In this document: positions 11,481 to 25,300 of the stretch, one piece after another
Position numbering within the stretch: position 1 is the first letter of the stretch
Layout: every line of letters starts with the position of its first letter
Assembly: GCA_958496175.1 (NCBI GenBank)
Contig: OY292274.1
Coordinates: 50,416,630-50,480,629 of the forward strand
DNA length: 64,000 nucleotides
Source of the DNA: Sisyra terminalis
Taxonomy: Eukaryota > Arthropoda > Insecta > Neuroptera > Sisyridae
Reading direction: 5' to 3'
The notes under the pieces: generated by a model
The model's database searches: none
The model's input: only the letters and a program-made list of their open reading frames with translations
Told to the model about the DNA's origin: nothing
Made by a program: the position numbers and the translations under genes

Positions 11481-14277
11481 TCCGACAGTTATTACATATA
11501 GGTAAACGAATGCGTACAAGCACGTCCCGTAAAACTTGGACCAGAGTGAATGAAAGATTAATTTTCTGTAATTTTTCATTTTTCAATTGATAATAAAAAT
11601 CCGAGTTTAATTTCGAACTTTTAATATTTTATAAGCAAAACAGCTCAAAATTAAATAAAATGAATAAGATTTACTTGTATAAATAATACGATGTAGAGAT
11701 TCAATATAAACCTGAAACAAAAACCGAGTTTTCGTTTGATAAGGGTTAATCCTTATAATCAAAAAATCTTTATCTTTTGGTTAAGTACCGATAATAATCA
11801 TGTATAAATGCTGGTGGAATTATAGTATTATTTTGAAAGATTTATTTGTTTATTTTAATTTTTAGTTTCTGTTTAAATTAAGTACAAAAATTAAAATAAT
11901 ATTAAAAAAATCTCTTTTTATTTACAACAATAACGTTTTTAAGGATCAATTTTTGTAAGCGAAAATAATATATTTGTAGTTTTTATGATTTTATATTGAA
12001 ATATTAATATTTTTTCCTTTTTAATTAACTAAGAGTCGTATCCTTCAATTTCACAAGTAAAGTATTTAAAAGAATTGCATCAATAAATGCATTTTAAAAG
12101 CAGTTGAATTATTGTACTTTTTTAGATTATTTATGACCATTTATAACTACATTATTCAATAAAACCATTTACAACTTTTACACCAGAGCTTAAGGCTAAA
12201 TTTATTCCTTTATTACAGATAAATTACATACAATTTTAGCGATTTCCTTTCTGATTTTTTTTTTTTTACAAAATGATACTAATAAACTTATATGAATAAA
12301 ATGTAAATAAAAATCAACATCTCTATTCAAATCCTATTTGTTGAAATTTTTTTAATAAATTGATCATACAATAAAGACTATCATTATACATGAATAAATG
12401 CGCGCTTATTGTGCAATTTTATTGACTGACTGACCCGATTAGCACTATTATTAGCAATGATTTTCAACTACCTACGACTAGAACAATTTTCATAAAAATG
12501 ATCAAGACTTTTTCAAATGTTAATAAATTGAACGTTACATATTATTCAATAAAACACAATGTAACTTATCTAGTAAAATATAATGATCAATTGAAATTGA
12601 TTTTTTACATTGTAGGCGTTGGTTTGTTTTTTAAATTTCATTTCTCAGTTGAGATTATATAAAATGAGATGTAATGATTTTTAATAAAAGCAAAGAGCTG
12701 GAGAAAAAAAATCATATTAAATTCCTTAAGCTAGCGAATATTGTTATGGTTGCGCTGAACCGTTAGCACGGTGATTTATGGAAAGAAGCAATGCAATTGA
12801 AATTTAAGAGATTGTATTTTACTTTTGTTGTAATAGTTTTCGTTGGCGGAAAAATAAACTAATGGTTAATACTTTGGTATCCTTCAATGTCTAGTAATTG
12901 AATACAAGAAATTGTTTAACTTGAACAAAATAAAACAACTTTAAAGTTGTACTCCTATTACTATTCACCTGCATAGAATTAGGTGTTTAAATTGAGTGCC
13001 AATTCTCAATCTATTGCAATCTAATTTAATTAAAACTGAATACATCGATGACTAACCTTTAGAAATTCACAATCAATTCACAGAATATCAGCAATAACAA
13101 GTTGGGTGAATCAAATTCAGAACAAAAGATTTATGAACAAAGGCTCAATATAATTAGAGTAAATAACCAAACCATGAATATTTTGATGCAATATAAAGAC
13201 ATGCAGAAACTAAAAACCAATCAACTACTAACTTTAGTTTATTTTCTTAAAATCAGTGAAGAAAATAAGTAAAATATATCTAATAAGTTTAAAAGTAGAT
13301 ATAATATAGGAAATATAGTTTGAAAGAAGATTTTTTAAATTTCAAGAAATTCTCCTTTTTAATTTTTACAAAGAGAGTTTAAAAAAGAAACAGTTATCTA
13401 TACTACTAATATATACAATTTTAATCCTTATCTATAGACTAAACTTTTCGATTCAATTTTTGGGCAAATATTTAAAAAACGTTCATTTTACTTTGCTATT
13501 TGCATATGCGTAAAGTCGGAGTTTATCTACCATAGCGAATTAAAAATGATATCTCTGAAAGATATATCACGAGAATAAAGAATATAAATCGAACACTAAA
13601 ATACGTTTATGGTAAGCATAAGGTCTATCGATTCTCACAAATAATAAACGTGCAAATCCAAGTTACGGCTACAGAATTAGTATACTTATTTTACTTATCC
13701 GTGCATTTCCAGAACTCTAAACGAATTGAAAAATATCATCTTATGCTTTTAAAGTAAACCAAAACAATTGATTTCTACTGACAGAGAAAGAATGCCATTT
13801 TAATGGTACGGTGACTTAAAATGCTGTATAAAATTTAAAATATTAGTACAGAGTAATAGGTTTACGTCAATGGCGTGTGGTAAACTTATGTTAGACCAGT
13901 ATGGTCAATGTATAGTTGAAATTTCAAATAAGACTAAGTAAGGCTATAGTTATCTAGAAATTTGGTTTTCGCAGTATTGTTCAAATTCAAAAATCGGGGA
14001 AATGTTTACTATGCTAATATCATTCATTCAAGAATTCTGTTAAAATTCAAAACCTAGACATTGTACTTTTGAAATTTTGACCTAAATCAAAAATTCAACG
14101 AATTTAAGAAAGGATAAACATCTTAAATAATGATATTCTTGAAATTTGTATCAATTTGCCTATGGTAAGTAATATTTTAACTAAATTTTTAAGGTTTTAT
14201 CAATTTGGATAATATTATAATTTATGCATAGCTATTTGATTTGTATATACTAAAAGATATTGTCGTGGTCTTAGATC
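11481..14277. other. Long AT-rich non-coding stretch
   Basis: No gene, RNA or repeat recognised. Confidence 0.5.
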
Positions 14278-14281
14278 ATTT

Positions 14282-14444
14282 GAAAGTTCTAATTGCTAGA
14301 ACTTTCGAATGTTCTAACAATTAGTTTAAAGAGAGCCGGAAGACGTCTCAAAATACTCTCAATAAATTCTAATGCGAGGTAGAAAGAGATAGAAATCATT
14401 CGAAACTACGAGAATTGTCTAGAACAGTCTCGAAACTTCCAGAA
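14282..14444. promoter_or_regulatory. Cluster of heat-shock-element-like GAA/TTC units
   Basis: At 14,432-14,444 the sequence GAAacTTCcaGAA matches the three-unit heat-shock element nGAAnnTTCnnGAAn exactly. At 14,282-14,306 a perfect 10-bp inverted repeat, GAAAGTTCTA and TAGAACTTTC around a 5-base loop, supplies more alternating units, followed by TTCGAATGTTCT. Further GAA/TTC words occur between. Binding by heat-shock factor would be the inference. No adjacent gene is seen, so function is unproven, and the cluster could instead be part of a repeat. Confidence 0.3.
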
Positions 14445-17400
14445 GCTGCAAATAGTTATACAAATAAGGCCACCGATCTTCGTCAGAACAATATCAAAAA
14501 AGTTAAGAATAAGTTAAAACTTACAACGGTCAAAATAATTGTTAAAACAAATAAATAAGTACGCAACAATTAATAATTATGTATTAAAATGAATGGTGTT
14601 AGTGTTTATGCCCTGAAACAAATCCAAACGAACCCGTCAATAAAAATAACCGTTCAACGTTATAATATGTTTATCTCATCATCCATATTACGTATAAAGA
14701 TATCAATTTACATAATCGTGTAGAATGCCATCAGATAACTACATAAAAAAATAATAAGATATTTTTAATTACTTTTTTATTTACAAGTTAAGCAACAGTT
14801 CAGGATATTTGGCCTTCTGAAAACGTTAAAATCAAGTATTTCAAATATAAACTACGTTTCTCGAAGGAAAAATAGAAGAATTTCCATGTACCATAGCAGG
14901 TGACAAATTTGAAAAGAAATTATTGCTATCATAATCGTCACACAACAAAGTTGCAGATATCAGATAGTTAAAAATAAGAATATAAGGTAACAAGCGAGTT
15001 TTAATATTTGGTATAACATGATGAAAGCAACAATTTTGATAGAAAGTTACAAATTTCCGCACTGTATTACTGAACGACTACCGCAGGCTGCGGCTTTGTG
15101 GTTTAACAATGTATCCTTTGCTTCAATATTTCATACACAAATAATTTAGTCATTTAGTTCTTATTTGAAATTAAATTTCTCTCAATTTCAATTCGGTCAA
15201 TATTTCAGGGACCTTTTCTACTAACAATCGATATTAATTTTAATTTATGGTTTCACAATACCTTTGAAAAAGAGAACTATGGCAGAATGAATTGATTTAT
15301 ATTTGTTTTATGACTCATTTTTAAGTGATAATAAAAACTACTGTACAGAAGAATAAATGGAATTTTTTAACCCAGCAAAAACAATAACCATGTATTTTTT
15401 TTATATTACTCCAGCTAGCTGGCTTTTCCGTTTTGATGAAATAAAAGAATGAGTTTGGAAGATTAAACTTTCCTAAATATTTTATGTTAGGATCCTTGCG
15501 ATTTTACTTTCAATTTTCGACTAGAAAAAAACCCACAGTAATAAACTTTTTTTTTTATATTAAATTTATATAAGATTTGAAACGTGACTGAAAATAAACA
15601 AAGCATTTTAATGCTTTGGTTTAAAAAAATAAACAAATGGAATTTCAAAATTTAATTCTGGAAAATGAAATTTATATTAAACTCAGTTATTGCTGTTTTT
15701 CCAATTTGGTATCACAACTTTTTGCGCAATTTTCAAAAAAAGTAAATACGAAAAAACGTGCTTACAAAAAACAAGTAAAAATACGTGAAGTACTTGTTTT
15801 GATTGTGTGACAAAATTACCCTCAATGTGTACCTACTTTTTTTATAAATTGGTGCTTTTATTTATTTAGCGTTGAAGTATTCTTTTTAAGATTAAATATT
15901 TTCATAACCACGTACTGGGACTTGACAAGTTGATTTTGATTTTCGTCTACAATGCGTCACTAAAAATCTCATAAAGAGCCTCGTCGAGGTAAATGAGTGT
16001 AGCAGGAAGATTGCAAGGGTGTGACAGCTACGCACCCCAAGGGTCAACCCCCATGACACTAGTCCCTGAATTGTGCTCAGATTTAGATCAGTCTCAGAAG
16101 AGCACTTAAAATTGCCGCAAACATATCGCTGTAGCGTCACAGAGGAACTTGAAAACAGGAAGATTTATGGCCACTATTTTTTCCAGTTTCAATAGCATCA
16201 AGAAAATAGTGTGCAGTTTAAATAAAGTTTAAGCTGAAGTTAAACTACAATTCCAAAATGCTACCGTGGTGTTTATTTAACGAAAATTTGTGTTAATGAA
16301 CTAAGTTTTATACTTGGTTACGTATAGGAAAAAAAATAGTTTTAGTTTAATTTTTTAGTTAAGAATCATTATTTTTTTAAGCTAATGATGCATCAAAACC
16401 TGTTTTAGTTTCCGAATTAAATCTAAATTTCTTTAAAAACCTTTTAAACACAATAGTTTGTCTATTATAAATTACGATTTAGTTTTTTAGGGAAGATTAA
16501 TATGTTGATATTCTTACTACACAGAAATGTATTTATAACTTTCTCGGTTTCCCATATACAAAGGAAAAGTCTTCCTCTGACATTTTCCACAGCTGCTTCC
16601 AATGAAATTGTATTTATTTTCTCAAACCCATCGAATATTGCCCTTCAATTCAGAAAGCTACAAGCCAACTAAGTACCTACAGAACTTAGTGGTCATAGTT
16701 TAAGAGTAAGTTTTATCTCAAATAGATAAAAAATACGTAATTATTAAGTGAGATGAAACCTACAATGTACAAACTTAATACTACAATACTATGAAATAGA
16801 TACCTAATCAATCCTCTGAGATCTTTTTATTTTGTAGATATATGAAATTTACATTACATCACAAGTGCTTATATAAATATAAGAAGGAAACAAATTCAAC
16901 AAAAGTATTTGCTATACTCCATTTTAATTTTGAAGACTTAAATTAACAGGAAAGAGTGACTCCTTTATTTTTGAATCAGATACATTTAGTTGACAGTATC
17001 TTTCTAACTAGATCTTTTTATAGAAACCTATATTTTATTATTATTGAGCTATAAGATAGCTCGCTTTTGAGGAGTGAAATGATGGAATTATAATTGGCCG
17101 AAAGCGACTGTCCAATTTTCGCTTTGTAGTCCTTAATTCTGAACAGTGAGAAAGAAATTCTGGAACTCATTAGAAAGGTTGAGGTAGTGAATTAAGATTC
17201 GGTAAGATTTCGGTCTAAAAATTAACACAAATAACTAAAATAATGATCGTTGATCGCGCTGACGAACATCAAAATCGTAATCCTAATCGCTGGAGAAGGA
17301 CCGTTTAGTAAGTCCTCAGAAATTTGAAATTCTCCGATTGACAGTCATTTTAATCACCTTACATCGGCAGCAATGTTTGGATTTAAAAAAAAAAGAGGTT

Positions 17401-18848
17401 CTTTGGCGATTTTGTAGTAAATCACTGGCATTTCATTATTTTATGATAAAAAGAATGGACATGTACAAAGTCAAATTCAATTAATTAAAATTAAAATTCA
17501 TTTAAAAAAATGTGTGTAGATTAAAATATTTAGCCAAAGCTTTAGATCACAATAGTGATTAGAGGTGTTTCGTCAAGGAAAGTAAATAATTTAGTCAAAT
17601 GAATAGGATATCTATCAAAAATCCCAAAAATGTAAAAGAGAAGAATAAATTTTAAAAAATATATTAACATAGCGACTTGTGAAGTATCAATAGATTTTAT
17701 TTTATAAATTCATTTGTTATTAACTATTATAAACTTTTCAGAATTACAGTTTCAGGAAACGCATTAGATAATTACATAACACATTTGCATTTGCCTAAAG
17801 TCGTTTGTAAATTTGCAAACGGTCTTAAATTTCTCAAACATTTTAACTTTCCGGCAAACTATAATTATTTAATATCTCAATTAAGTTGATTCAAGTGTAA
17901 GCAGTTATAAAGTCAAGTTAAGTTTAAGGTTTCACTTCTATGATTGACATTCTCGTGAAACATTGAATTTGACAAGGGTAAGCACTAATGGTTAGCAGCT
18001 ATTTTCAAATATGTATCAGCCCATTACGTTTCCATTTGGGCTTAGTTTTAAATATCTCAACATATGTACATCGTACATACACCCAACCTACGCCGAAGCC
18101 TGGCTAATTTCACATTCCACTGAATAATTCGAACGATTTCACTTTGAATCTTCAGCAAAATGACATTAAAGTGAGGAAGTAAAGAAATCATATTACTTTA
18201 CCTGTCTCTTTTTTGATATCCCAACTTTAATTTATTTTCAGTGAAGGAAATATTTTATTTTCAATCGTAAATATGTTTGGTTCACTATACTATAAAAAGG
18301 AAAAAGCTTTTGCTGTAGTCGAAAACGCTCAAAGGACTGCGGTACTGTGTTCATATTCTTTGATAAAAGTCTTCAAAGTTTATTTTATAGCGACGGATTG
18401 CAAACGAGCGCAAATTTAAGTTGAAGAAAATTACAATTAAACTGCGAGGTGCACTTATAAAGATGAAATACATATTCTGCTTTTATTGTATTGCATCGTA
18501 ATTAGTAGTAGTAGTAGAAACTATATTTTATTCGAGACTGAAATTTCGTTCAATGCAAGTATATTATTTATACTGCATGATAAAATAAGTTAACTTTTAA
18601 CGATGCAGATTGTTTAATACTTCAAATAATAGCAATGAATATTAACCACTCCATTATTAAATAGTTTCTCCGTTATATATTTTAGAATAATAAAGACTTG
18701 GAAGTAACATTTGGCTAAATTTTAATCACAAAGAACTCATCGTAAATTAAGCATTTAGATCTCGAAAACTTTTGTAAGACTTCTGGATTTTTGATGTAAT
18801 AATAAGATGAAGATAGCGAAAAATTAAATTGAAAGAAAATTTAATGTT
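14445..18848. other. AT-rich stretch with a few GC-richer patches
   Basis: No gene recognised. Patches of more mixed composition occur at about 15,066-15,110 (with the 13-bp inverted repeat CCGCAGGCTGCGG at 15,081-15,093), 15,950-16,140 and 17,060-17,330. The 82-codon minus frame over 15,892-16,140 has a coding-like composition but matches nothing I know, and its start and end do not look like a gene. Confidence 0.4.
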
Positions 18849-19001
18849 TTCTTTTAAATCTATTGGTGGTCGAGTAGTTTAGGTGACCGCTCCAAAATTG
18901 GACATTTTTCAATTACGGATTTTTATTAACGCTAGAGTCACTAAAGACCTTAGTAGTTATAAAGCAACGGTAAATAACAATTAAAAAATAATTCTTTTAA
19001 A
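18849..19001. repeat. Target-site duplication around SINE copy 1
   Basis: Direct repeat TTCTTTTAAA at 18,849-18,858 and 18,992-19,001, 10 of 10 bases identical, immediately outside the SINE. The motif is AT-rich, so chance is possible, but its position at both predicted ends argues for a true duplication. Confidence 0.7.
18859..18991 (+). mobile_element. tRNA-Ser-like SINE, copy 1 (internally deleted)
   Basis: Starts with TTGGTGGTCGAGTAGTTTAG, the A-box region of a tRNA-Ser-like head, then GACCGCTCCAAAA. The stretch carrying the B box in other copies is missing (about 45 bp). The body GCTAGAGTCACTAAAGACC and the tail AAGCAACGGTAAATAACAAT are kept. The copy is bounded by the perfect 10-bp direct repeat TTCTTTTAAA at 18,849-18,858 and 18,992-19,001. 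That is a target-site duplication typical of LINE-driven insertion, and it defines both ends. Confidence 0.85.
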
Positions 19002-19225
19002 AATGGTTAATGTTTTTTTATCCATGCAAACTAAAAAATGCATCATTCTTCTTTTTTACAATGAAAAGTTAAACATTTTCTTTTAAACAATAAAAAATTG
19101 ATATATATGGCCAGACAAAAAACATTTTTATGCCCACATTTGTTTATATTTTTGATTGCCAATCATTGTTTTAGAGATAAACGAAAGTTTGTTTATTTTA
19201 TTTCAAATTATGTTTTTTTTTTCTA

Positions 19226-19388
19226 AATAGTTATTTACTATCGCTTTTTAACTACTAAACTGTAGCGACTCTAAGAGTTATAAAAAATCATTAAACTGTG
19301 AAATACTGACAAATTTGCTCACTACGAGACTTGAACCCAATGCCTACCGATTTTAGAACGTTTACCTTGACCATTCGACACCAGTAAG
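19226..19388 (-). mobile_element. tRNA-Ser-like SINE, copy 2
   Basis: On the minus strand the copy begins TTACTGGTGTCGAATGGTCA (A-box region) and carries GGGTTCAAGTCTC about 40 bases later, a close match to the pol III B box GGTTCRANTCC. The body follows (AGAGTCGCTACAG), then the tail AAGCGATAGTAAATAACTA. It is near full length at about 163 bp. It faces copy 1 head to head, 237 bp away. Confidence 0.85.
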
Positions 19389-22300
19389 CTGATTTAGTTT
19401 TTAAATCGAATTATTGGAAAAAGTAATTTTATGTAAGACATAAAATATAGAAATTTCAACAATTATTTATATACACTTTATAAAATGTATGTCTATTTAC
19501 TCACACCAGCACGTAATTTCAGGTACGATACTATCTTTTTACTCGACGTAATAACAAAGAGTATAACATTCCCACTTTACTCGGTCGTATTTGAGACTAA
19601 ATTTGGGAATACTCTAACTCAACTTAGCTTTGCGAATTCACTCATGCATATTTATACTCTAACGAGAAAGTATCGAAAAGCTTCCGCTCAATCGAATTTT
19701 AATGCAAAAAAAAATGACTTTTCTAGAATGGACGAACTAATTCTTTTCTTAAAAATATCTATTTATTTTTTATAAAAAAAAATTATCTAGAAACTCCCAC
19801 TTAATTTCCTTTGCAGACTTCTAGTCTGTACATACTAAAGCCCCCATCCTTTCGTAACTCTTATCATTTGTTCTTAGATTTTACCAGCTCGTTAACAATC
19901 TGAATCCCCGTGATGTACGGTCGTTATTTATTAAGGTGGTAGGAAATTTATTAAATTAATTAATACATACTACTAAAAATATTTTATTCTTAATTTTGGA
20001 GATGAATATAATAAATTTTACTTAAAAGGGTTACTATTTATATATCATTATTAAGCCTTCAAATATTAATACTCTTTTTTACTATTCACCTTTATGGATC
20101 AATTAAAACATATTGTTTCTCAAATTTAACAAATAATTATTATATTACAGTAGAATCATATTACTTTTTCCGAATGCGTTTTATTTAACTGCTTTTGCGT
20201 TAATCTTATTGAATATTAAACTACAATTTAGTGTCCACGGGAGAACTCATGGTAATAGTCTAAGATTTCAAGCAGAACAGCCACACTAATGGTCGTAACA
20301 AATCACAAGTGAATAATTCTCGCAGTTCATATACGAAATTGCATAGAAAAATTTAGTTTACGAGTTTCTTGCGTTTACTTCTCATTTATATCTCTCTCTG
20401 GTTTAATAATTTTCATTCCATATTTAATCTTTTTAACGCAATTTACGATCCATTATATTAATATTATCAACAAAACAACTACACCAGCAAATCTGTGTGA
20501 TAATGACCTAAACTAGGGGAAGCTTAAGGAACTTTTCGTGTTTTCATGTAATTCAGATGAGGTTTATGAGTGTAATGTATGGCAATTAATCGTAATGAAT
20601 ACTTTTCTTTAATTAATAAGCTTGAGTAAAGAAAAGTGAGCATTAAATGAGTAAGAAATTCAATAGAAAATGAGATAAAGTTTATTACTTCATCGCAGAA
20701 TTTTACTTTTGTAATTACAAAGTTTTTTCTCATAACATATAATACACAATACAGTCATAGTTTTAAAAACAAATAATATACACTAGAAATATTTTTATTT
20801 GAGAATATAAAGTAATGATCATAGAAGTAGTATTTCATAATTCTCAATGTTTTATTGTGCTAATTTTTATGAACAACTTCTCATAATTTTTAGCCTATTT
20901 CTAGAGTACATTAATGTTTATTAATGATGCCAACAAATAATCACACATAATATACATGCAGCACTGGAAACTTGAAACATTGCAGAGATGTACATAAAGT
21001 TTTAATGAATATTTAGATACCACATTAACTATTCTTAATGAAGTTAAACTTTAAAGTGTAACAAAAACTAAAAACATCTCATTTAAATATTATTGTTGTA
21101 ATATATAAGTTTGTTTTTACATAGTAAACATTGAAAAAAATTTCCATAAAATAAATCCATAAAATTATAAATAGGTTTTATTTATTTTTAAAAAAAAAAT
21201 ATTCTTGACACATTTCTATAACATTTGAAAATAGTAATTTAACATTCAAAATTATTAAAAGAGAAAATAAAAAAAATTACCTTTATTGAATATGATTGAT
21301 AAAATGATAAATAATTCATTGACAATTTTAGCTACCTGGAACAAAAAAAAATCAGAAAAAAATAAATTATCTATGCATAGGAATAGCAAAAGAAAATGTC
21401 AAGGCATTTTTCATCAATATGTTAAAATATTAAGTTATTTATTTTTGAATAATTAATCAAAGTAGTTATTTGCACGTCAATAAACGCTTATAAATGCAAT
21501 CAAATTATGCCGTAACAAATTTCTCTCTTAATTTTTTATAAGAATTCAGTTTTTATGAAATATCCATTATTTATTTTTATTGCATAAGTTTGCATTTTTT
21601 TTTTGGAATAGTGATGTGATGATTTATTAGAATTTGTTCTTCTGAAATCAAAACGGCGGAAAAATAATGGTGTGCAATTTAATGAGATACTTTTCATCGC
21701 ATAACGCGTATTTTTGCGTTTCTTCAGCGTGTAAAAATGCCTTACAACTAGTAAATAGCGAGGAAATCAGTTGTAATATGCAAATATCTGATCCAAAAAA
21801 TTGGCTACAAAAATCAAAAAAATATAAGATATACATTTCTATAAATAAAATCGAGCAAAAATTTTAGTGTGATTTTATGTAACGTTATTATATACATACT
21901 GTTACATCCATATAGTAATACTGTTTTACAGTATAAAAAAAATAACATTTGTTTCCAATGATTTGAGATATTACGTATATTTTTGCACCAAGAGAAAATT
22001 AAATTTTGGTTGAAAATACTAAACTTTGTTGGGAAATCGAAATAAGAGGTTTAAAGTACCAGTTATAAGGGTCCGAACTCCTTTTCAATATGACGCCTTT
22101 GTTTATTTTTATTTTTAGACAATTTTAGTACTTAGTTGTATTATTATTACGAAATTCGTGAGTCTTTAATTTTTAGAATGAAAATTTGGTGCCTTCTAAA
22201 GTAGAATTCCCTAACCCTGTGCCTCGCGGGTCTAAGCCTAGATTAAGTACAAGAAACGGATTAAGAAATACGATAAAAATTTTGCAAGAAAAATTATGCA

Positions 22301-25300
22301 TTACTTTATTAAATGCGCTCAATAACAAAAAGGAAAAAAAAAGATTTTATAACATTGGATTGATAATGAATGGTTTTTAAGTAATAATATGTATGATATT
22401 ATTTCAAAGTAAAAAAAAAAGAGTTTTTAGCTAGACACATAAATAGGATAACAATTTAACTCATACTTAAAATCCATGTTTTTGTATATAAGTCTATAAC
22501 GAAATACATTAAGGACATACTAACTTATCAAGAAGTTTCTATTTTGTCTAAAAAAAAATAAATGAAAATAAATAAACAATACTTTTTCGTATAAAATATT
22601 GTGTATGCTTCTTTTTGGTTTAGAAACCAGTCTGGCAAAAATACAATATTATTTTTATATTTTCATTACAAAAGAACTATGTTCAAACGTATTTGTAGAT
22701 GTTCTTGCTTGTAAGCTATAAGGACACTATTTTAAAGTGTCAGAAAGCAGATTCCATTACTCATGATATGAGCAAAACATGAGGTTGGCCTTATCTAAAT
22801 TACGAAGCAAACGATGAACTTAAAAGCTACTGCTGTTTCTACCAGTATGTCTAAAAGTCTTGAGATTACACCAAAGCAGTATTTAAACGTTAGAGAAAAT
22901 AAAAGAGATCATAGATAGAAAAAGCTCTGTTTGAAAAGTATTGTTAGAATGAATTTCCAGTAAAAAAAAATAGATTTAAATGATCAGTTGAATTATTTGC
23001 AAATAAGGCTTTTATTTAAAAAAATATAGTAAAAATAATCCTGTATATTAATTTAATATTTTTGAATTACTAAAGCCAGAAAAAATTGGTAGATATGCCC
23101 ATCTATGGAATTATTTCCAGAGTTATATTTTCAGGAAATTTTTATACAAAAAGTCTTATACAAAGTCAATAAAATTAAATAAAAAATTGTTTAAAGAAAA
23201 TTATTTCCAATGATTCACGATTGCACTATAACTAACAAATTTAATATATGGTATCGAAATATTTTAGTACGCAAATGAATATTTCGACATCAAATTACGA
23301 TGGTTTACACTAACTGAATCCGATAGACGTTGTCTTGCCAGTCTAAATTATGGTAGCTGCCAATAAATAAATTGAATTTTAATTAAAACATATTCGTGAA
23401 ATATTAAAAACAACTTCTTTAACAAACAACACCATCCCTCACTGTACGTATTGTTATTTACCTTCAAAATATATAATATCCTTCACTTAAATTTTGAGAA
23501 AAATCACTAAAACTTTAAAAATATTAATTTTTGCATGAAAATAGCGATAAAAAGCCTTCTTTGACAACCCACAGCACACTTCGCAGTACCTGTTGATGTG
23601 AGATTCTGTTGAGTCATCTGATTTAAGAACAACATATGTGTATATGAATTAAAAGTGGTGTCAAATTTCAAAACGATCAGTAAAGAACTTTAAGAGATTA
23701 ACGATGAACAAAACGAAAATTAAATTTATATACATAAATAGCTACGTGACCGAGTATTCTATGCTAAATTATTCTTAATGAGCATAATACTGAACTTATG
23801 ATTTTTGTATTGCGAATAGTTTATTTTTTGTTCACATGTCAAACGAATCCAAAAGTAATACTATGATGTAAGAAGCTTTCTTGGAACTCAAACTAATTCA
23901 GTAGTTAACAAATGCGTCAACAAATTAAGTAAATCGTTTTAAGAATGTGAAAAATAATCAAATATGTTATCAAAGACAAGCGTGAATTAAAATAATAATT
24001 AAATAATATAATAAAAATGTATAAAGCATAAAATAAACTTTTATATTTTTTTTGTAGTCAGAAACATTTTGCATTTACATTAAATATATTTTAGTGATAA
24101 GTACTGTTCGTATATTCGTAACTTGAGGCAATTTATTGCGATGCTACTTCGATATTCAATATTGAAATAAACCATATTGAAACATATTGAACAATATTGA
24201 ATTTGAGTTATTTGATATAGACTTCTTTACAATCATAAATAATTTAATAATCAATTTAATAAGTTTTACATAAAATATAAAAAGCTTTTTAAATTTGAGT
24301 ACTATATTAAGTAACGGATATTTAAATAAAAATGTAAGTTATAGCTAAATTTGGTTTAAACTTTTAATTTAAAGAAATAATTCCCTAACAATGCACATGT
24401 ATTCAACATTTCCATGAATTCGCTCTCCAACGTCTAATAATTCAATATAATTGCACTCAATAACCAATTACATAATTGATTATTAGCTGACGTTAATTAA
24501 CCATCTCTAGTTAATTGACCATTACGTTACTGAAATTCTCCATCGCAACAAAGAATTTTGTAAATCTAATCACTTTCGTATACCTCTACAATAAACGTAA
24601 TATTTTATTTATAAATACCAAAATGTTTTTATTGAAGTCATCATATGACAAATATTTGACTTGACGGCTAAAATGAACTTAACAAGACTGTCCACACCTA
24701 TTACATAACATTGTTTGTTCTTAGATGAGATAATATTTTTTTTTGCTAAGGTTCTGGTCACATTGTTTCATATTTATTCAAGTTATTATCACTGACAGTA
24801 ACATAAAACGGAAAGTAAATGCTAATGAACTAAATTGAATTTTTACGGTTTTAACGTTTTTAATGCGTATTTTTAAAATCAAGGTGATTTTCCTACAAAT
24901 TTCCTATCATAAAATTGTTTCATTGAAAAAAGTTGACATAAATTTTAGCGAGAAGAATTTTCAATAGTACTTTTTATTGTTTGCAATTGAGTAAATGTTT
25001 CGACATTTACATAAGAAATTAATCAATAAAAGTTTATTTTTTTCGATCAATTAACAATCTTTAAAAGTAACGTCATCGATATAAATATTATTCAATTTAA
25101 GATATGATCGATTTACATTATGAAAAATTAACAAGTTCACGGGAGTTGTCTAACTAGAGATCGATTCGATTCGGTACGTATGAAAATTAAAATGAACATT
25201 TTTTTTTAAATACTTTTTAATTTATTTGGAAGAAGTTGAACTCATAGGGTCCCTAGCTTACATTAGTTCGACTTGACAAAATTACAAAATATTTATATTC

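Noticed and set aside
15892..16140. 82-codon minus-strand frame with protein-like composition
   Set aside because: No recognised family and no gene signals. Kept only as a GC-richer patch; a translated search would decide.
17240..17305. Exon-like patch encoding IVDRADEHQNRNPNRWRRTV with a GTAAGT nearby
   Set aside because: No acceptor upstream and a stop directly after; may be an unclassified transposon remnant.
19485..19775. 96-codon plus-strand frame
   Set aside because: No domain, no splice borders, no promoter context; length is within chance for open frames in 64 kb.
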